From positions 1,316,604 through 1,380,603 of the forward strand of contig NW_006766885.1 in the NCBI RefSeq assembly GCF_000275845.1: 64,000 nucleotides of DNA, written 5' to 3'. This document shows positions 46,281 to 58,264 of this stretch, in pieces (the stretch's first letter is position 1; each line of letters opens with the position of its first letter). Position numbers and translations under genes: made by a program. This stretch comes from Dichomitus squalens LYAD-421 SS1 (taxonomy: Eukaryota > Basidiomycota > Agaricomycetes > Polyporales > Polyporaceae). The notes under the pieces are model-generated. The model made no database searches. It saw nothing but the letters and a program-made list of their open reading frames with translations, and was not told the DNA's origin.

Positions 46281-46902
46281 TTATCGACGGATACCTCTTG
46301 CAGCGGGGACGCCGCGACCACGACGAGCTAGAGATACACTCAGCACTGTGAATATAACTGCAAAGGGTAAAACACAGCGTACCATTCGCTAGTAGACCCG
46401 CTGGATGTCAATAGACGTAAAAAGTCCACAGGACGACAAGACGCACCTCTCATGATCGTGGCCCTTCCACGAGCCGTACCGATACCCCGTCCCCTCATGG
46501 CGTTCGGTCCTACACGCTTGAACCTAGTATCATCGCCGCACGATGAACATTTGGCACATCGCATGAGCTAAATTGAAGACGTACATCGGGGCGTTCTGCA
46601 GCATGTCCGGGACAATGAAGAATCTGACCATACTTCCCCTGATGTAGACCTGATCAAGCTGGGACACACGGCCGTCTCGCTGAGTCACGGTGATATCTTT
46701 CAGGGAGATATTCAGGTTGTCCTCGGCTACACAAAAGCATCGCAGGGGCGTCAGTATTTCCCTGACAAGAAAAGACAGGACGAAACACACCTTCCGCGAG
46801 TTTGCCGCGGTAGAGCTGGCCGGTCTTGAGCTCTACGGTGATGACATGTCCGAGGGACTCGTGGAGAAGCTTGACGGGGACGCCGAGTCCTGCTGTTGTC
46901 AT
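46281..46902 (-). CDS. SMD3: Small nuclear ribonucleoprotein Sm D3
   Basis: The model has five exons and 127 aa: 46791-46902, 46585-46726, 46447-46523, 46383-46388 and 46281-46327. The Sm1 motif ([28 protein letters not shown]) and Sm2 motif ([16 protein letters not shown]) are complete, with [13 protein letters not shown] between them. The tail is Arg/Gly-rich ([30 protein letters not shown]), as expected for a methylated Sm tail. SmD3 is part of the heptameric ring on U1, U2, U4 and U5 snRNAs. The fourth exon is only 6 nt, supplying ANA at its junctions. Skipping it leaves a single long intron and still keeps the frame, so RNA evidence is needed for that exon alone. Confidence 0.92.
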
Positions 46903-47510
46903 TTTTGGAGTAGGGAGAGAGGAGAAACGGTCGCGCAAACGCGTTCGCGCGGACGTTTGCTGAACGCCAGGCGCAGGCGTGCGCGGCGCACCAGGCTCTG
47001 TCTTGGGTAAGCTAATCCCACGTGCCAGTGCTCAAAAGAGGAAATATGCCGGGGACTGGGTTTTGGGGTAGATCTGTGTGAGGGGCCCTCATGGACGTGT
47101 CTTGGCGCGCACGCGACCAGATGAGCGCTCGTGCTAGCACTTGGCCCGGGGCAGCCCTTCGAAGACGGCCGAAGACGACGTCGGACGACGGTCCCCACCA
47201 CTCGTTCACAACGCTCACGCTCCTTCCAGCTTCTGCCTGATTGCAGGGTGTAGCGGCGTCGATCGCGCGCAGCCTCTGGGAGACTCTAGAAGCGGGGCGA
47301 AAGGTTCCGGGTGCTTTGGACTCCCCGAGGTGCGAGACGTTCCGGATTCCGGATTGCGATTGACAATAACACATTCGTCCCGGTCAGCATTCACGCTGGC
47401 GATTTGGACGGCTTCTACTGCCTCGAGGACGGTCCTATTTCAGTACAGAGACGCGCAGACCATTGAAGGGAAGCAGTCTTTCCCCTCTCACTCCACGGCG
47501 TGCCCCGCAT
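46903..47510. promoter_or_regulatory. Divergent spacer, SmD3/CLC channel
   Basis: This 608-bp stretch lies between divergent starts. The open frame of the CLC gene extends upstream of its first ATG to 47463 without another ATG, so that part is likely 5' UTR. Confidence 0.4.
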
Positions 47511-50500
47511 ATGCCTTTACGGAAGAGCCCGTCCAACCCCGCGCTCAACACAGTCGACGAGGAGGGACCGTCGGGACCCTTGAGCGGCCCCGCCACCATC
47601 GAGTGGCGTCGACAGCGACTACTGCAAATTGGCAGCAGTTCGGGCGCAGCGAGTGGTTCCGAGCATGTCGCTAACGAGACGTCTTCTCTCCGTCCGACCC
47701 TAGAGGCTCGCGCTGCCTCTTACGGAACGTTGCCGTCGACTGCACGCGCTAACGCGTCAAAGTCCACTTTCCGCTCCCGCCACGCCCTGCGCGCGCTCCC
47801 GAATCTCTTCATACCCAAGGGTCGGCACACGAGTCCGCCCACACCTGGCAGTCAGACTCCACGTTCGATATCGTTCCGCAATAGCACCTATTTTGCGTCC
47901 CAGCGTCCCATCTCCGCCTACGACAAGCCTGTGATCGGCCAGGAGGAAACGGAGCGGGAGGGCGCCGTGAACACGAATGGCATCCGCGTGTGGTACTCCT
48001 CGTTCACCTCCATCGACTGGTTGCACGACGCGATCAAGGACTCGGCGCGCCAGTCGGCCCTGAGGAGACGCAAGTCGAAGCGCGGGATACTTCGGAGGCA
48101 GTTTGACAGGAGCATTGGCTGGGTAGCGGTCACCATAATCGGCTTCTTAACCGCGATCATCGCGTTCCTCATCGTTCGCAGCGAGCAGTGGCTTTTCGAC
48201 ATCAAGGAGGGCTATTGTACGACGAGCATTTGGAAGGCGAAGCGGTTCTGCTGTCCTGTTCAGGACGATGACACGCTCTTGAAACGCGCTCTGCCGTCAT
48301 TCGTGACCCTGACTGCCGCTCAGGACTGTCCTGCATGGCGGCCATGGGGAGAGTACTTCGCTCCGGTGGCGTCTAGCGCGGACTGGCTAGAAGTGGAAGC
48401 GATCGAATACACAGCGTACACCGTCATAGCAGTGCGTAGTCAATCGTCCAACCTCGGGTGCTCGATGCTCAACCGAGGTGCAGATCTCCCTCGCGGTGAT
48501 CTCTTCGCTTTTGACAATCTATCTCACCGCGTCGACATCCTTCGTCACGAGGAAGGACTCCGGCGTCCTCTCGTCGACTTTCGCGGCTGGCGATGACGCC
48601 AAGAGCTCGACGAACCCCCCTGCACCCGCTCGCAAAGTTCTATTCTATGTACGTAAACCTCCGCTCGGATCACGAACTCTCCACCCCTTCGTTGAACTTT
48701 ATGCTTATGGATCTTTTATAGGCTGCCGGTAGCGGTATCCCTGAGATCAAAACAATCCTATCTGGTACGTGACTTTCCAGTGATGTAGCCCACACAGTGG
48801 CTGGGAATTTCATGTCTAGGTTTCGTCATCCATGGATATCTCGGCGGACGTACGCTGTTCACTAAGGCGGTCGGACTGGCACTATCTGTCGCCTCTGGAC
48901 TGTCCCTCGGTACGTTGCACTTGAGCCCCTTCCATACAGCCGCTGAATCTTACGCCGCATATGCCCTCTGCAGGTAAGGAGGGGCCCTTTGTTCACATTG
49001 CCTCTTGCGTCGGCAACATCGTAAGCAGGTTCTTTAGCAAGTATGAGACGAACGAAGGTACGCACGTTCTCCTTTTGTAGCGAATTGCCTATTAACTCTG
49101 CCTTGCAGGGAAGCGTCGCGGAATCCTCAGTGCAGCATGCGCAGCTGGGGTGGCCGTTGCGTTCGGTGCGCCCATCGGCGGCGTCTTGTTCAGTCTCGAA
49201 GAAGTGTCGTACTTCTTCCCTGCGAAGGTCATGTGGCGGAGGTGATTGTTAGAGTTCTTTCACAGAGATTTTGCGCTCACATGTCTGGCGCACAGCTTCT
49301 TCTGTGCGATGGTTGCGGCCGTGACACTCCGGTTCCTGGATCCATTTGGGAGCGGCAAGCTGGTCCTGTTCCAGGTTACGTACGACAAGGTTTGTGGCCT
49401 CTCTGTCCCTGCAGCGAAGATGCGTGCCTGGTGACTGATAGTCGATCAGGATTGGCATGCATACGAGCTCTTCCCTTTCCTTCTTCTGGGGGTCTTCGGA
49501 GTAAGCGCGCAATCCACCACCACTTGAAGCTCAGCTGAATGCGATGCGTCACAGGGTGTGTATGGCGCATATTTCTCCAAGCTCAACTACCGCTGGAGCC
49601 GCCACGTCCGCAACGGGACATGGCTCGGCAAGCACCCCGTCATCGAAGTCATCCTGGTCACTCTCGTTACGGCACTGCTGAGCTTCCTGAACCCGTACAC
49701 CCGCATGGGCGGGACCGAGCTCGTCTACAACCTTTTCGCCGAGTGCCGCGACGGCAGCGCCAACACGCACTCTGGCCTTTGCGTGCTCAACCCTCCGACG
49801 CAAGCTGTGTCCGTGATCTACGCGATCTTCGTCGCATTGATCGTGAAGGGCGTCCTCACGATCGTGACGTTCGGCATCAAGGTCCCCGCGGGGATCTTCA
49901 TCCCGACGCTTGGCGTTGGTGCATGTGCGGGACGCATCCTGGGCATCCTCGTGCAGTGGATGCAATTCTCGTACCCGGACAGCGCTGCGTTCGCGGTTTG
50001 CAAGGGTGACCTCAACTGTGTGATTCCCGGGCTGTATGCCATGGTCGGCGCTGCTGCGACTCTTTCCGGAGTCACGGTATGTCTTTACGAATCTTTCGTT
50101 CTAATGCGTGTGCTTACCTCTCATTAGCGCACTACCGTCTCTCTGGCGGTCATCATGTTCGAGCTCACGGACACGCTGACGTACGCTGTGCCGGTCATGC
50201 TTGCGGTTTTGGTGGCGAAGACGGTGGCAGACGCTCTGGAACCTAAAGGCATCTACGACCTCGTCATTAACCTTTCCCAGTTGCCATACCTCGACGCCAA
50301 GCACGAGTACATCTGGGGTCCCTATCAAATGAGCGATGTGGTGAGTCCCGACACATTCTGTTCGCCTCTACGTGCTGTGCTCACATCCGCGTGGCAGACC
50401 GACCGCGATGTCGAGGCGATCCGCCTCGACCAGCCGAACACGGTCAAGTCACTCAGAGACCAGCTCCAGAAGCTCGTCGACAGCGGCAACTCGGACAGCG

Positions 50501-50970
50501 GCCTCCCGATCCTCAAGGCGGACGACGACGGGCTGCGCATGGTCGGCTACATCGGCGCGAACGAGCTCGAGCACGCGCTGAGCATCGTCGCGGACGACCC
50601 GGACGAGGTCATCTCGTTCCACGCCGCGGGCCCGCACGGCCACTTCCCGATGGCGTCCTCCGTGTCGTCGCTCGCGGAGACGGGCTCGAACGCGCTCGGG
50701 CTGGACCCGTACGACTTCAGCTGCTACATGGACCAGGCGCCGTTGACGGTCCAGGACAACTCGCCGCTCGAGCTCGTGCAGCAGTTCTTCACGAAGCTTG
50801 GGGCGAGGTATGTTGTTGTCACCGACTCTGATGGCCATTGTACGTCTTCCTTCTCCTCATTTTTTTGGCGCGCGTGTCGATTGAGGTATCTGTTCGTCAC
50901 AGACCAAGGAGTGATCGATAAGAAGACCTGGCTAGCGTTCCTCGACGAGCTGGAGCATAAATCCGGGTGA
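47511..50970 (+). CDS. CLC-family chloride channel/transporter with CBS domains
   Basis: Twelve exons give 943 aa: 47511-48431, 48478-48648, 48722-48764, 48820-48909, 48974-49057, 49109-49241, 49296-49389, 49450-49500, 49555-50076, 50128-50340, 50398-50839 and 50903-50970. The first ~200 residues are a basic Ser-rich cytosolic tail ending at [19 protein letters not shown]. The selectivity signatures are [12 protein letters not shown] (GSGIPE, 367-372) and [15 protein letters not shown]. The gating Glu is 411. [20 protein letters not shown] supplies the third ion-binding stretch. Two CBS modules follow (from ~750), ending [17 protein letters not shown]. From family knowledge, fungal members such as Gef1 act in Golgi or vacuolar membranes to balance charge during acidification and help copper loading of oxidases. 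The nearby Ctr gene is suggestive, but they are not adjacent partners. The start is the first ATG in frame. Confidence 0.94.
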
Positions 50971-51539
50971 AAGACTGCGGTATAGTCACATAACCGCAGT
51001 ATCTCCATCATATAGCCCCCACTCTGTTTCTTGAATATCTTTCATCTGCTCAAGTAAGGACACTGGAATAGCATCTACAACAAGCATTCGTCAATCTTCT
51101 CTCACAATGTATTCGCCACGATACCCGCTCATCGACCAATCTAACCGACTGCTTCTTTCTTTGCACATGATTCTACCGCTCATCGGTGGTGCAGCCCCAA
51201 AGGCTGCTCGACGTTTCTGGGTTGTGAACGGTTAACTAGTACATAGTCTACAGCCATTGCAGCGCTTGAGCGCGCTCCGCGAGAAATGGATGTGGTCCGC
51301 TGATTAGATAGCATGCAGTGGCGTGATTAGATTAGATGCTACAGTAAATTTGGTGAGATCTAACTCGAGGCCGACTTGGATCCTGCTCACAGAAAAGCGT
51401 CATCCAGCTCTTGTACATATACCCCACTTTGCAAGGAAGTCTAGGATTCTGCGGGCATCTGATCAGCATCAGCTGCCTTCACGATCGTGAATAAATTGTT
51501 ACTGGAAGGGCGTTCACACACACACACACACCTAGAAAC
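50971..51539. other. Spacer between CLC and TSR1
   Basis: This 569-bp stretch lies between tandem plus-strand genes. A short CA repeat is at about 51516-51531. The rest is presumed 3' UTR and TSR1 promoter. Confidence 0.5.
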
Positions 51540-54428
51540 ATGACGGAAACAGTCCATCACCACAGGCCTACACTCAAACAAGCAAGTAGTATCGTGTTAC
51601 TAGCGACTGCTCAACGCTAACTTTTGAATTCATCCATAGAAAAACAAGCCATTCAAGTCTAAGCACGCTTCTAAAGGTTCCCTCAAGGAGGCTGCGAAAG
51701 GTCGCGTACTCCATCCCTCCTCCGTTCAATCTCTCACACTTCAACAGGACGGACGCCCCACCAGTCACCCAAAGCCAACCACACTGCCAATGCGGCAGCG
51801 CAGCTCCGCATAAACCGCCGTAATAACGCAAAGCAAGCTCAGCTCAAGAGGCGCCAGAGCCTTGTCTCGGCTACCCGTATATTCAGTGGGACGGACGGTG
51901 CGCCGCGGGTTGTCGCCATCGTGCCCTTGACGGAGGACGTGAAGGCGCGAGACGTGAGCGCAAAGCTTGCGCAGGCGATCGACGGAGCAGTCGAGGAGGA
52001 CGAAGCGAGCGGACTGCAGAAGCTCAGGTGCGTTCTTTCCCCTGTGGAGTTCTGCGCGGGCTGCATCCTGAGATTACATGTGTAGAGCAGACAGGTTCAA
52101 GACCTCCTTGCAATTCATCCCCCTTCCGTACCGGCAGCTGTATGCCATCCTTGACGCATGCAAAGTCGCAGATTATGTCATTTTCGTGCTCTCGCCAGAC
52201 GTCGAGGTCGACAAATGGGGCGACACACTCCTCCGCACGCTTCAAGCGCAGGGCCTCCCTGAAGTGGTCACCGTCGTATCTTCCAACCAACCCATGGACC
52301 CGAAGGAGAAGTCCGGCATCATGAAGTCGCTGCTGTCCTTCATCCAGTACTTCGTGCCGAGCCAATCAAGGGTGTTCGACATGCACCACGGGGCGGACAC
52401 ACTCAATACAGTGCGTGCACTATGTGAGGGCAAGCCGTCGGACGTGAAATGGCGAGACGGTCGCTCGTATATTCTGGGAGAAAAGGTTGACTGGGTGGAC
52501 GGCGCGCTGAGCGTCATCGGGGTCGTCCGCGGCGCGCACCTCTCTGCGAACCGCCTCATTCACATACCGAACTACGGCGATTTCCAAATTGACAAGGTGC
52601 GCACCCTCATTCACACGCGTGCATGATTTCGCTGGGCGCTCAAAGCGGTACATCTTAGATCGTCTCTGCCCCTCTCCCAAAACACACCAAACATGGCGGC
52701 GGGATGGACGTCGAGCCCCAGCTCCTTGCAGAGCCCGACGCCTCCTCCGCCGACTCGCTCGTCTCAAGCAACGACCCGGACGACATGGCGAACGAGCAGA
52801 CCTGGCCGACGGAGGAGGAGATGCGCGGCGCGTCCAATGGAAACGGTCACCCGGATGCGGTCCCCGACGCGAAGACCGGGACGACGCCCAAGGCGGTTCG
52901 TAAGGTACCGAAGGGCACAAGCGAGTACCAGGCGGCATGGATCATTGACGAGTCCGACGAGGAAGATGCGGAAGGGAGTGGCGAGGGGGAAGGTGGCGAG
53001 CACGGAGAGGTCGAGATGGAGGAAGTGGAGGAGATGGAGGAGATCCCGGCTACGGAGGGAACTGAGATGGACGTGGACGATAAGCGGAGTGTGGCGTTCC
53101 AGGACCTTGACGAGGCTGAGGAGGCACGACAGTGAGTCGTTCACTTTCCTCATCTCTCTGACATTGCTTCTGACTGGGCTGTACAGGCTGCAGTCGTGGA
53201 GAGACCGGAAACGCGAGGAAGAGGACGATACTCAATTCCCAGACGAGATCGACACGCCCCTGGATGTGCCCGCACGGACGCGGTTCCAGAGATACCGTGG
53301 CCTGCGCTCCTTCCGTACAAGCCCATGGGACCCATATGAGAATCTACCTCGGGACTATGCACGGATATTCCAGTTTGAGGACTTCAAGCGGACGGAGCGA
53401 GCAGTGAAGCGGCGGGCAGAGGAGGAGGGCGGAGTTGAGGTACGTTCACCGACCCCATATCACGCGCATATACCGAATGAAAACGCCACATCTGAAACAG
53501 CCTGGGACCCGAGTGACGGTCTACCTCAAGGATGTTCCCAATGAGGCCGCTCGAGTGATCCCTGGGCGACCATTCACCGTCTTCAGCTTGCTCCAGCACG
53601 AGCACAAGAAGACTGTCCTCAACTTCACTTTGCAGCGGAATACGGAATACGATGGCTCGGTACGATCCAAGGTACGAATACCCTGTTCATGTGCTTGGGC
53701 AAGGATTTGATTGTGAGCGTCAGGACCCTCTCATCCTTTGCGTCGGTCCTCGACGAATCCGCGTCAACCCAATTTACAGCCAGCACACTCGTGGCGGAGG
53801 CAAAGGTCCGAATAACGTGCACAAGTTCGAGCGGTATCTCCGCCACGGCGTCACGAATGTCGCTACAATCTACGGGCCTGTGGTGTATGGTAAGCAGCCG
53901 TGCACCCTTCTACGGGAGACTAATGACCCGCAAGGTGAGCACCTCTCTTCACGACCTGCATGTATGCATGTGGGCTGACTGTCGGGGAAGCACCTGAACT
54001 GGTCGCGATGGGCAGTTTCCTGCACCCGGATACGACACGCATCATCGCCAAGCGTATCATATTGACTGGCCATCCGTTCAAAATTCACAAGAAGACGGCT
54101 ACCATTCGTTACATGTTCTTCAACCCAGGTACGTGCCTCCCCTTACAGCCTACTTGATCACCTCTATCTTACTAACACTCCCCGGTGAGTAGAGGACATC
54201 GCGTATCTCAAGCCAATCCAGTTGCACACGAAATACGGGCGGACAGGGCACATCAAGGAGTCGCTCGGTACACACGGGTACTACAAGGCGCACTTCGATG
54301 GGCCGATCAGCCAGATGGACACCGTGTGTATGTCACTGTACAAAAGGGTATACCCCAAATGGGGCGAGACTTGGAAGGAGGGCGAGAGTGCTCCGGCTCG
54401 CAACCAGGACGACGCGATGGACGAGTAG
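51540..54428 (+). CDS. TSR1: Ribosome biogenesis protein Tsr1
   Basis: Ten exons give 791 aa: 51540-51581, 51640-51700, 51748-52027, 52086-52596, 52659-53131, 53187-53439, 53501-53671, 53724-53934, 53991-54128 and 54193-54428. The N-terminus reads [29 protein letters not shown] and [17 protein letters not shown] GTPase-like fold without a P-loop follows ([15 protein letters not shown]). A long acidic linker ([18 protein letters not shown]) separates it from the C-terminal block with [40 protein letters not shown] and [20 protein letters not shown]. Tsr1 is the Bms1 relative that rides on late pre-40S particles. The first intron appears to use a GC donor (GCAAGT). Choosing a GT donor further on would insert four residues (ASSI) and also keep the frame. 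Confidence 0.93.
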
Positions 54429-54767
54429 GATCTTCATGTTTGTATAGTTGCTCAGCGTGTACCACGGGTTGTATCTAGCGCAATCTGTATCCGTATAGCA
54501 TCTGGAGACGTTAGACCAGTACAATCGGGTATGGCGGGAGATTGAGTACGCCTAATTCTAGCAGAGATCGAGCAAGACATCAATCCTTCTGCCTGTCATT
54601 ACTGACGAGCTGGTGCTAGGGCTCGCGAAATCGAAGGGGGACGGAGTGCTTCCTTCCGCTACACAATGTTTGTCCCCTCTCCTGATCGGGTGATGTCGCC
54701 TCCGTAGGGCCTGACAAGACCGCTCCCCAGCAGTGTCCGATACGACGTAGAGGAGCCCAGAGTTGGT
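54429..54767. other. Convergent 3' spacer, TSR1/VPS53
   Basis: This is a 339-bp spacer between convergent stops. No coding signal is seen. Confidence 0.45.
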
Positions 54768-57700
54768 CTAAGACGGAGGCAGTGTCTCTCTCCTCAGCCC
54801 GAAGCTGACAAATCGCTTAAAGTCCGAGAACACTTCCCGCTTGCTCGCCTGGTCGGACCTAACTCCATCAGAGCCAGTTGACGGGGCGTTCGCCACTTGG
54901 GGCGACGACAGCGCCGCGAGAATGCTCTCGCCCGCCGTGGCGCCCGGAATGAGCGACACGCGGCTGCTTCCGGGGCTTGTCAGGTTCGCAATGGAGCCCG
55001 GGTCCATGTCGAGCGAGGAGAGGAAAGACGTGCTCTCGAGCTCGGGTTTGGTGCTCGTGATGGTAAGGAAGGAGTCGAGGAGGTCGTTCTGTGCGGCCTT
55101 GGGCGTACCCTTGAGGTCGAGGATCTTCTGGAAGTTGGAGAAGGAGGCGTCGCCGATGACCAGTGTGTAGTTGAGAATAAAACCTTCAGCGGGATCCTGA
55201 ACAGTGTTGTCTGAATAGGCGGGTTCAGAGACAATGTCAGAACACGCACCACCGGGGTCACGATGACCTTCAGCAGCGCTTCCAACCTGGTCGTGTGCTT
55301 GTTCACACTCTTTGTGTAGCTAGTAGATAATATTAGAAAAGGGCTTCTAATACGTTCGCCAATAAGCATACTTTGACGTCGTGAGTGCTTCTCCGGGTAT
55401 CTTCAAGAGGCAGGCCTTGATAGCTTGCAGATCGATCAAGAGCTGCGAAGCAGATGAACTCAGGTGATAAGAACGTAGAGGAACTTTCCTCACCTGCTCT
55501 GCGCCGATCTCCAGCAATGGCCTGCTCTTCACCAGAGCGTTCGTGAACTTGGCCAACACCGTACTGGCCATTGAATTAGGCCTTGTACTCATAGGGTCGC
55601 ACTGCTCGACATCACGTACCTTGCCGCCTTATCAAAGTAATTTCTTATATACTTCTTCTGCTCAACCAGCGGCTTGACCGCCTCAGCGATTTGTTGAATA
55701 ATGCTGAGCAGGTCCTGGACATAGGCAGACTGCCCGCTGACCAGCTTCACGGTCGTCCAAGGTGTACGCGAGAGCATGTTAAACGGTGATTCTATGGCGG
55801 ATTCGAGCACACGAAGCATCACACCAATTGCTGCAGAGATCGCGCTGATATGTCCATCAGACAATGAACTGAGCTCAGGAATAAAGGCCTATTGCTTACC
55901 TCACAAAGAGGTCCCGCTCCTCCTGTAGCGTGATTTTCTCCTTGAAAGCTTCATCGCATTTCTCCCTGATGTTTTCCTCGAGCTTGAACGGACGTCAACG
56001 AGACACTCCGCGCGAACGATGTTGCCGGAGTGCACTTACCTCAAGAGCCGTTGTCTGGCAGTAATCGGCCGTGTTGATGAGCGTGCAGGCATTTTTGAGT
56101 TCAGCAAGGTCGTATCGGGTGTCTACGGACTTTCGCGTGAAGTTCGCCGGTCTATCATTCAAGGAAAACTGTGCATGAGACTCCGTTAGAGAGGTATTCG
56201 CATTCGCGGCACTACCTTCGCAAACTCTGCACAAGTACCTCCTCTGCAAGGGACGGTCAGACACAATATCCGTCAACCACAGACACTATTTACCCGCATA
56301 TATGCGCAACCACTTCTTGAACAGAGCGCATAGGTCGTACAGCGGCTGGCCCGTGAATAACCTGGCGCACTGGTCGAGCGTTTGGGCGTAGAAGTAGAAC
56401 AGCTCGGTAGACGATGGAAGGACGAGGACCGGGGGTGCCCCTTCGTCGTCCGCGCTGCTCGAGGTAGATATGGCCTCTAGAGAGGAGCGAGACTTGGAGC
56501 CTCGATATTGCGCGAGCATGTCTGACAGGATTCTAGAATTTTGCGCTCAGCTGCGACTGACATGACCATCTGGAGAGTAATTGCTCACTTGTCCTGTGCG
56601 TCAATATAGACACCCATGTGCGCCTCAAATGCGGACGTGATGGGTTTCGATGGGCGCGTGGCGTTCACTGGCGTCGTCGCCTTCAAGATTTCGCGCACCT
56701 AGGACTTCGTGAGTTGATAAGAGAGAGCCGAAGAAAGATATGCCATACAGGAGTGGAAAACTTCTTAACCACTGATGCCTCGAACTCCATCGTCTCGGCC
56801 AGGGTATCGAGGAGCTGCTTCACGGTAAGTTTTGACCCTGCTTTCGACAGCAACGCTGTCATGTCATCTCTGGTGTATATACGCATAGTCAGCACCGATC
56901 TGGCACCATTGATGCGCATGGACAAACCTTGTGATCTCGATAAACTTTGCGGTCAAGAACCAGCCAGTTTTCCACTCGGCAGGGAAAACTCGGCCTTGTT
57001 CAGTCTCATGTGTCTGGAGCAATCGTCTGAACCACGCAAAGCGCCGGGATATATTGTCTAGCTGCCCTGCCTCATCAGTAGCACGGAATATGCGACGGTA
57101 TTCCTTTAGCTCCAGTGCGACATAGCGCTCAACGAACTGAGCGCGGACTTCCGGACCCAAGACGTCTAGGACAAGGCAAGCATCTGCGACCACAGCTGGC
57201 TTTATGGGCTTTGCAGGATCCTGCATATAGCTGCGTGCTGTGTAAGCACATGAGATAAGCACATCCGTGGCTAGGAGACATACAACTTGTCCCAATCCTG
57301 GTCAATCATTGTGCGTATCTCTGTTTGGATCTCCTGTATGCGCCGCCATAGTCGGGCTATCCGCGGCACGGAGGTATAAGGCTTGAATGACTGGCCGATC
57401 TGCTTGACTGCCTGTAGCACGCATGTCAAACACGCAATCGCTCATGGTGAGACGCTGTGAACGTACTGCGAGCGACTGTACAATGTCGTGGTACTTCCGC
57501 TCCTTGATCTGGTCCTCCAACTGGCTTAACGCGTTCACTGAACGGACGGAGATGTCAGAGGGAACGTGTAGTGGAATGCACAGAGCGCGCACCAAGCATT
57601 TGCAGCCTTTTGAGCGTCGTCATACTCAGGATGAGGTTCTTCTTGGCCAAGTCAAGGACCTGGATCTCCTTGGTAATGTTTCGGACTACAGCCTCGGACT

Positions 57701-58211
57701 CCGTGGCCTTCTCGCGTATCCGGGACATTTGGCCAAGAAGGTCCTGCAACACAAGATGACACAAAGGGAGTGTCCTTAACATACAACAACATGCAGGACG
57801 ATCTGTACTGGCTCACTCACCGAAATCATCTCCTGTATGAGCTGCATTCTGCTCGGGTCCTGGTCCTTACGCAGTTCCTCCCGGAGCGCATTGATCTCTG
57901 CCTGGAGGTCCCGCTCATATTGTGCCAGTCGCTCCTGAACGGCTTCTAACTGTCCCAGCGCAGCCTCTGGGCACGCAAGCAAGTTACAGACATGCCAGTG
58001 ACGTCTTACGTGCACTGGGCTCACCGTCGGGAAAGTACTCGTTTAGGACTCCTATGGGATCAAAATCATTCGTGAGCTTGTCCAGAGGATCCGTGTCCGA
58101 AGTCGTGTGCAGCTCAAGGATACGTTCGATAGACAGTATGAGCTCTGGCGGAAGCTCGTCCTCCCGCAACCTGAAAGCTGGCGTAGGTAGGCGAGCGGCT
58201 TCGACTGCCAT
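54768..58211 (-). CDS. VPS53: GARP/EARP tethering complex subunit Vps53
   Basis: This is a multi-exon gene. The first exon is 58025-58211 and the stop is at 54768. It begins MAVEAARLPTPAFRLRED and has FDPIGVLNEYFPDGEA early, the Vps53 landmark. A long coiled-coil follows, built from EAVQERLAQYERDLQAEINA, MSRIREKATESEAVVRNITK and VNALSQLEDQIKERKYHDIV. Next come QIGQSFKPYTSVPRIARLWR, VLDVLGPEVRAQFVERYVAL and FAWFRRLLQTHETEQGRVFP, typical of the Vps53 middle. The C-terminus has the helical LLKVIVTPV and ILNYTLVIGDASFSNFQKIL, ending in a Ser/Pro-rich tail (SLIPGATAGESILAAL) and a final basic segment. Vps53 joins Vps51, Vps52 and Vps54 to tether endosome-derived vesicles at the trans-Golgi. I followed the frame through all exons but did not fix every splice site between 55 and 57.3 kb. 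Confidence 0.92.
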
Positions 58212-58264
58212 CACAGGGTAATCTAGAGCCGTTACCAGTTGGTGGTGTATGCTCCTGAAACAGG
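58212..58264. promoter_or_regulatory. 53-bp bidirectional promoter candidate
   Basis: Only 53 bp separate the VPS53 start codon (minus strand) from the start codon of the next gene (plus strand). Both promoters must overlap this gap and the two first exons, unless one true start lies further downstream. Confidence 0.45.
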
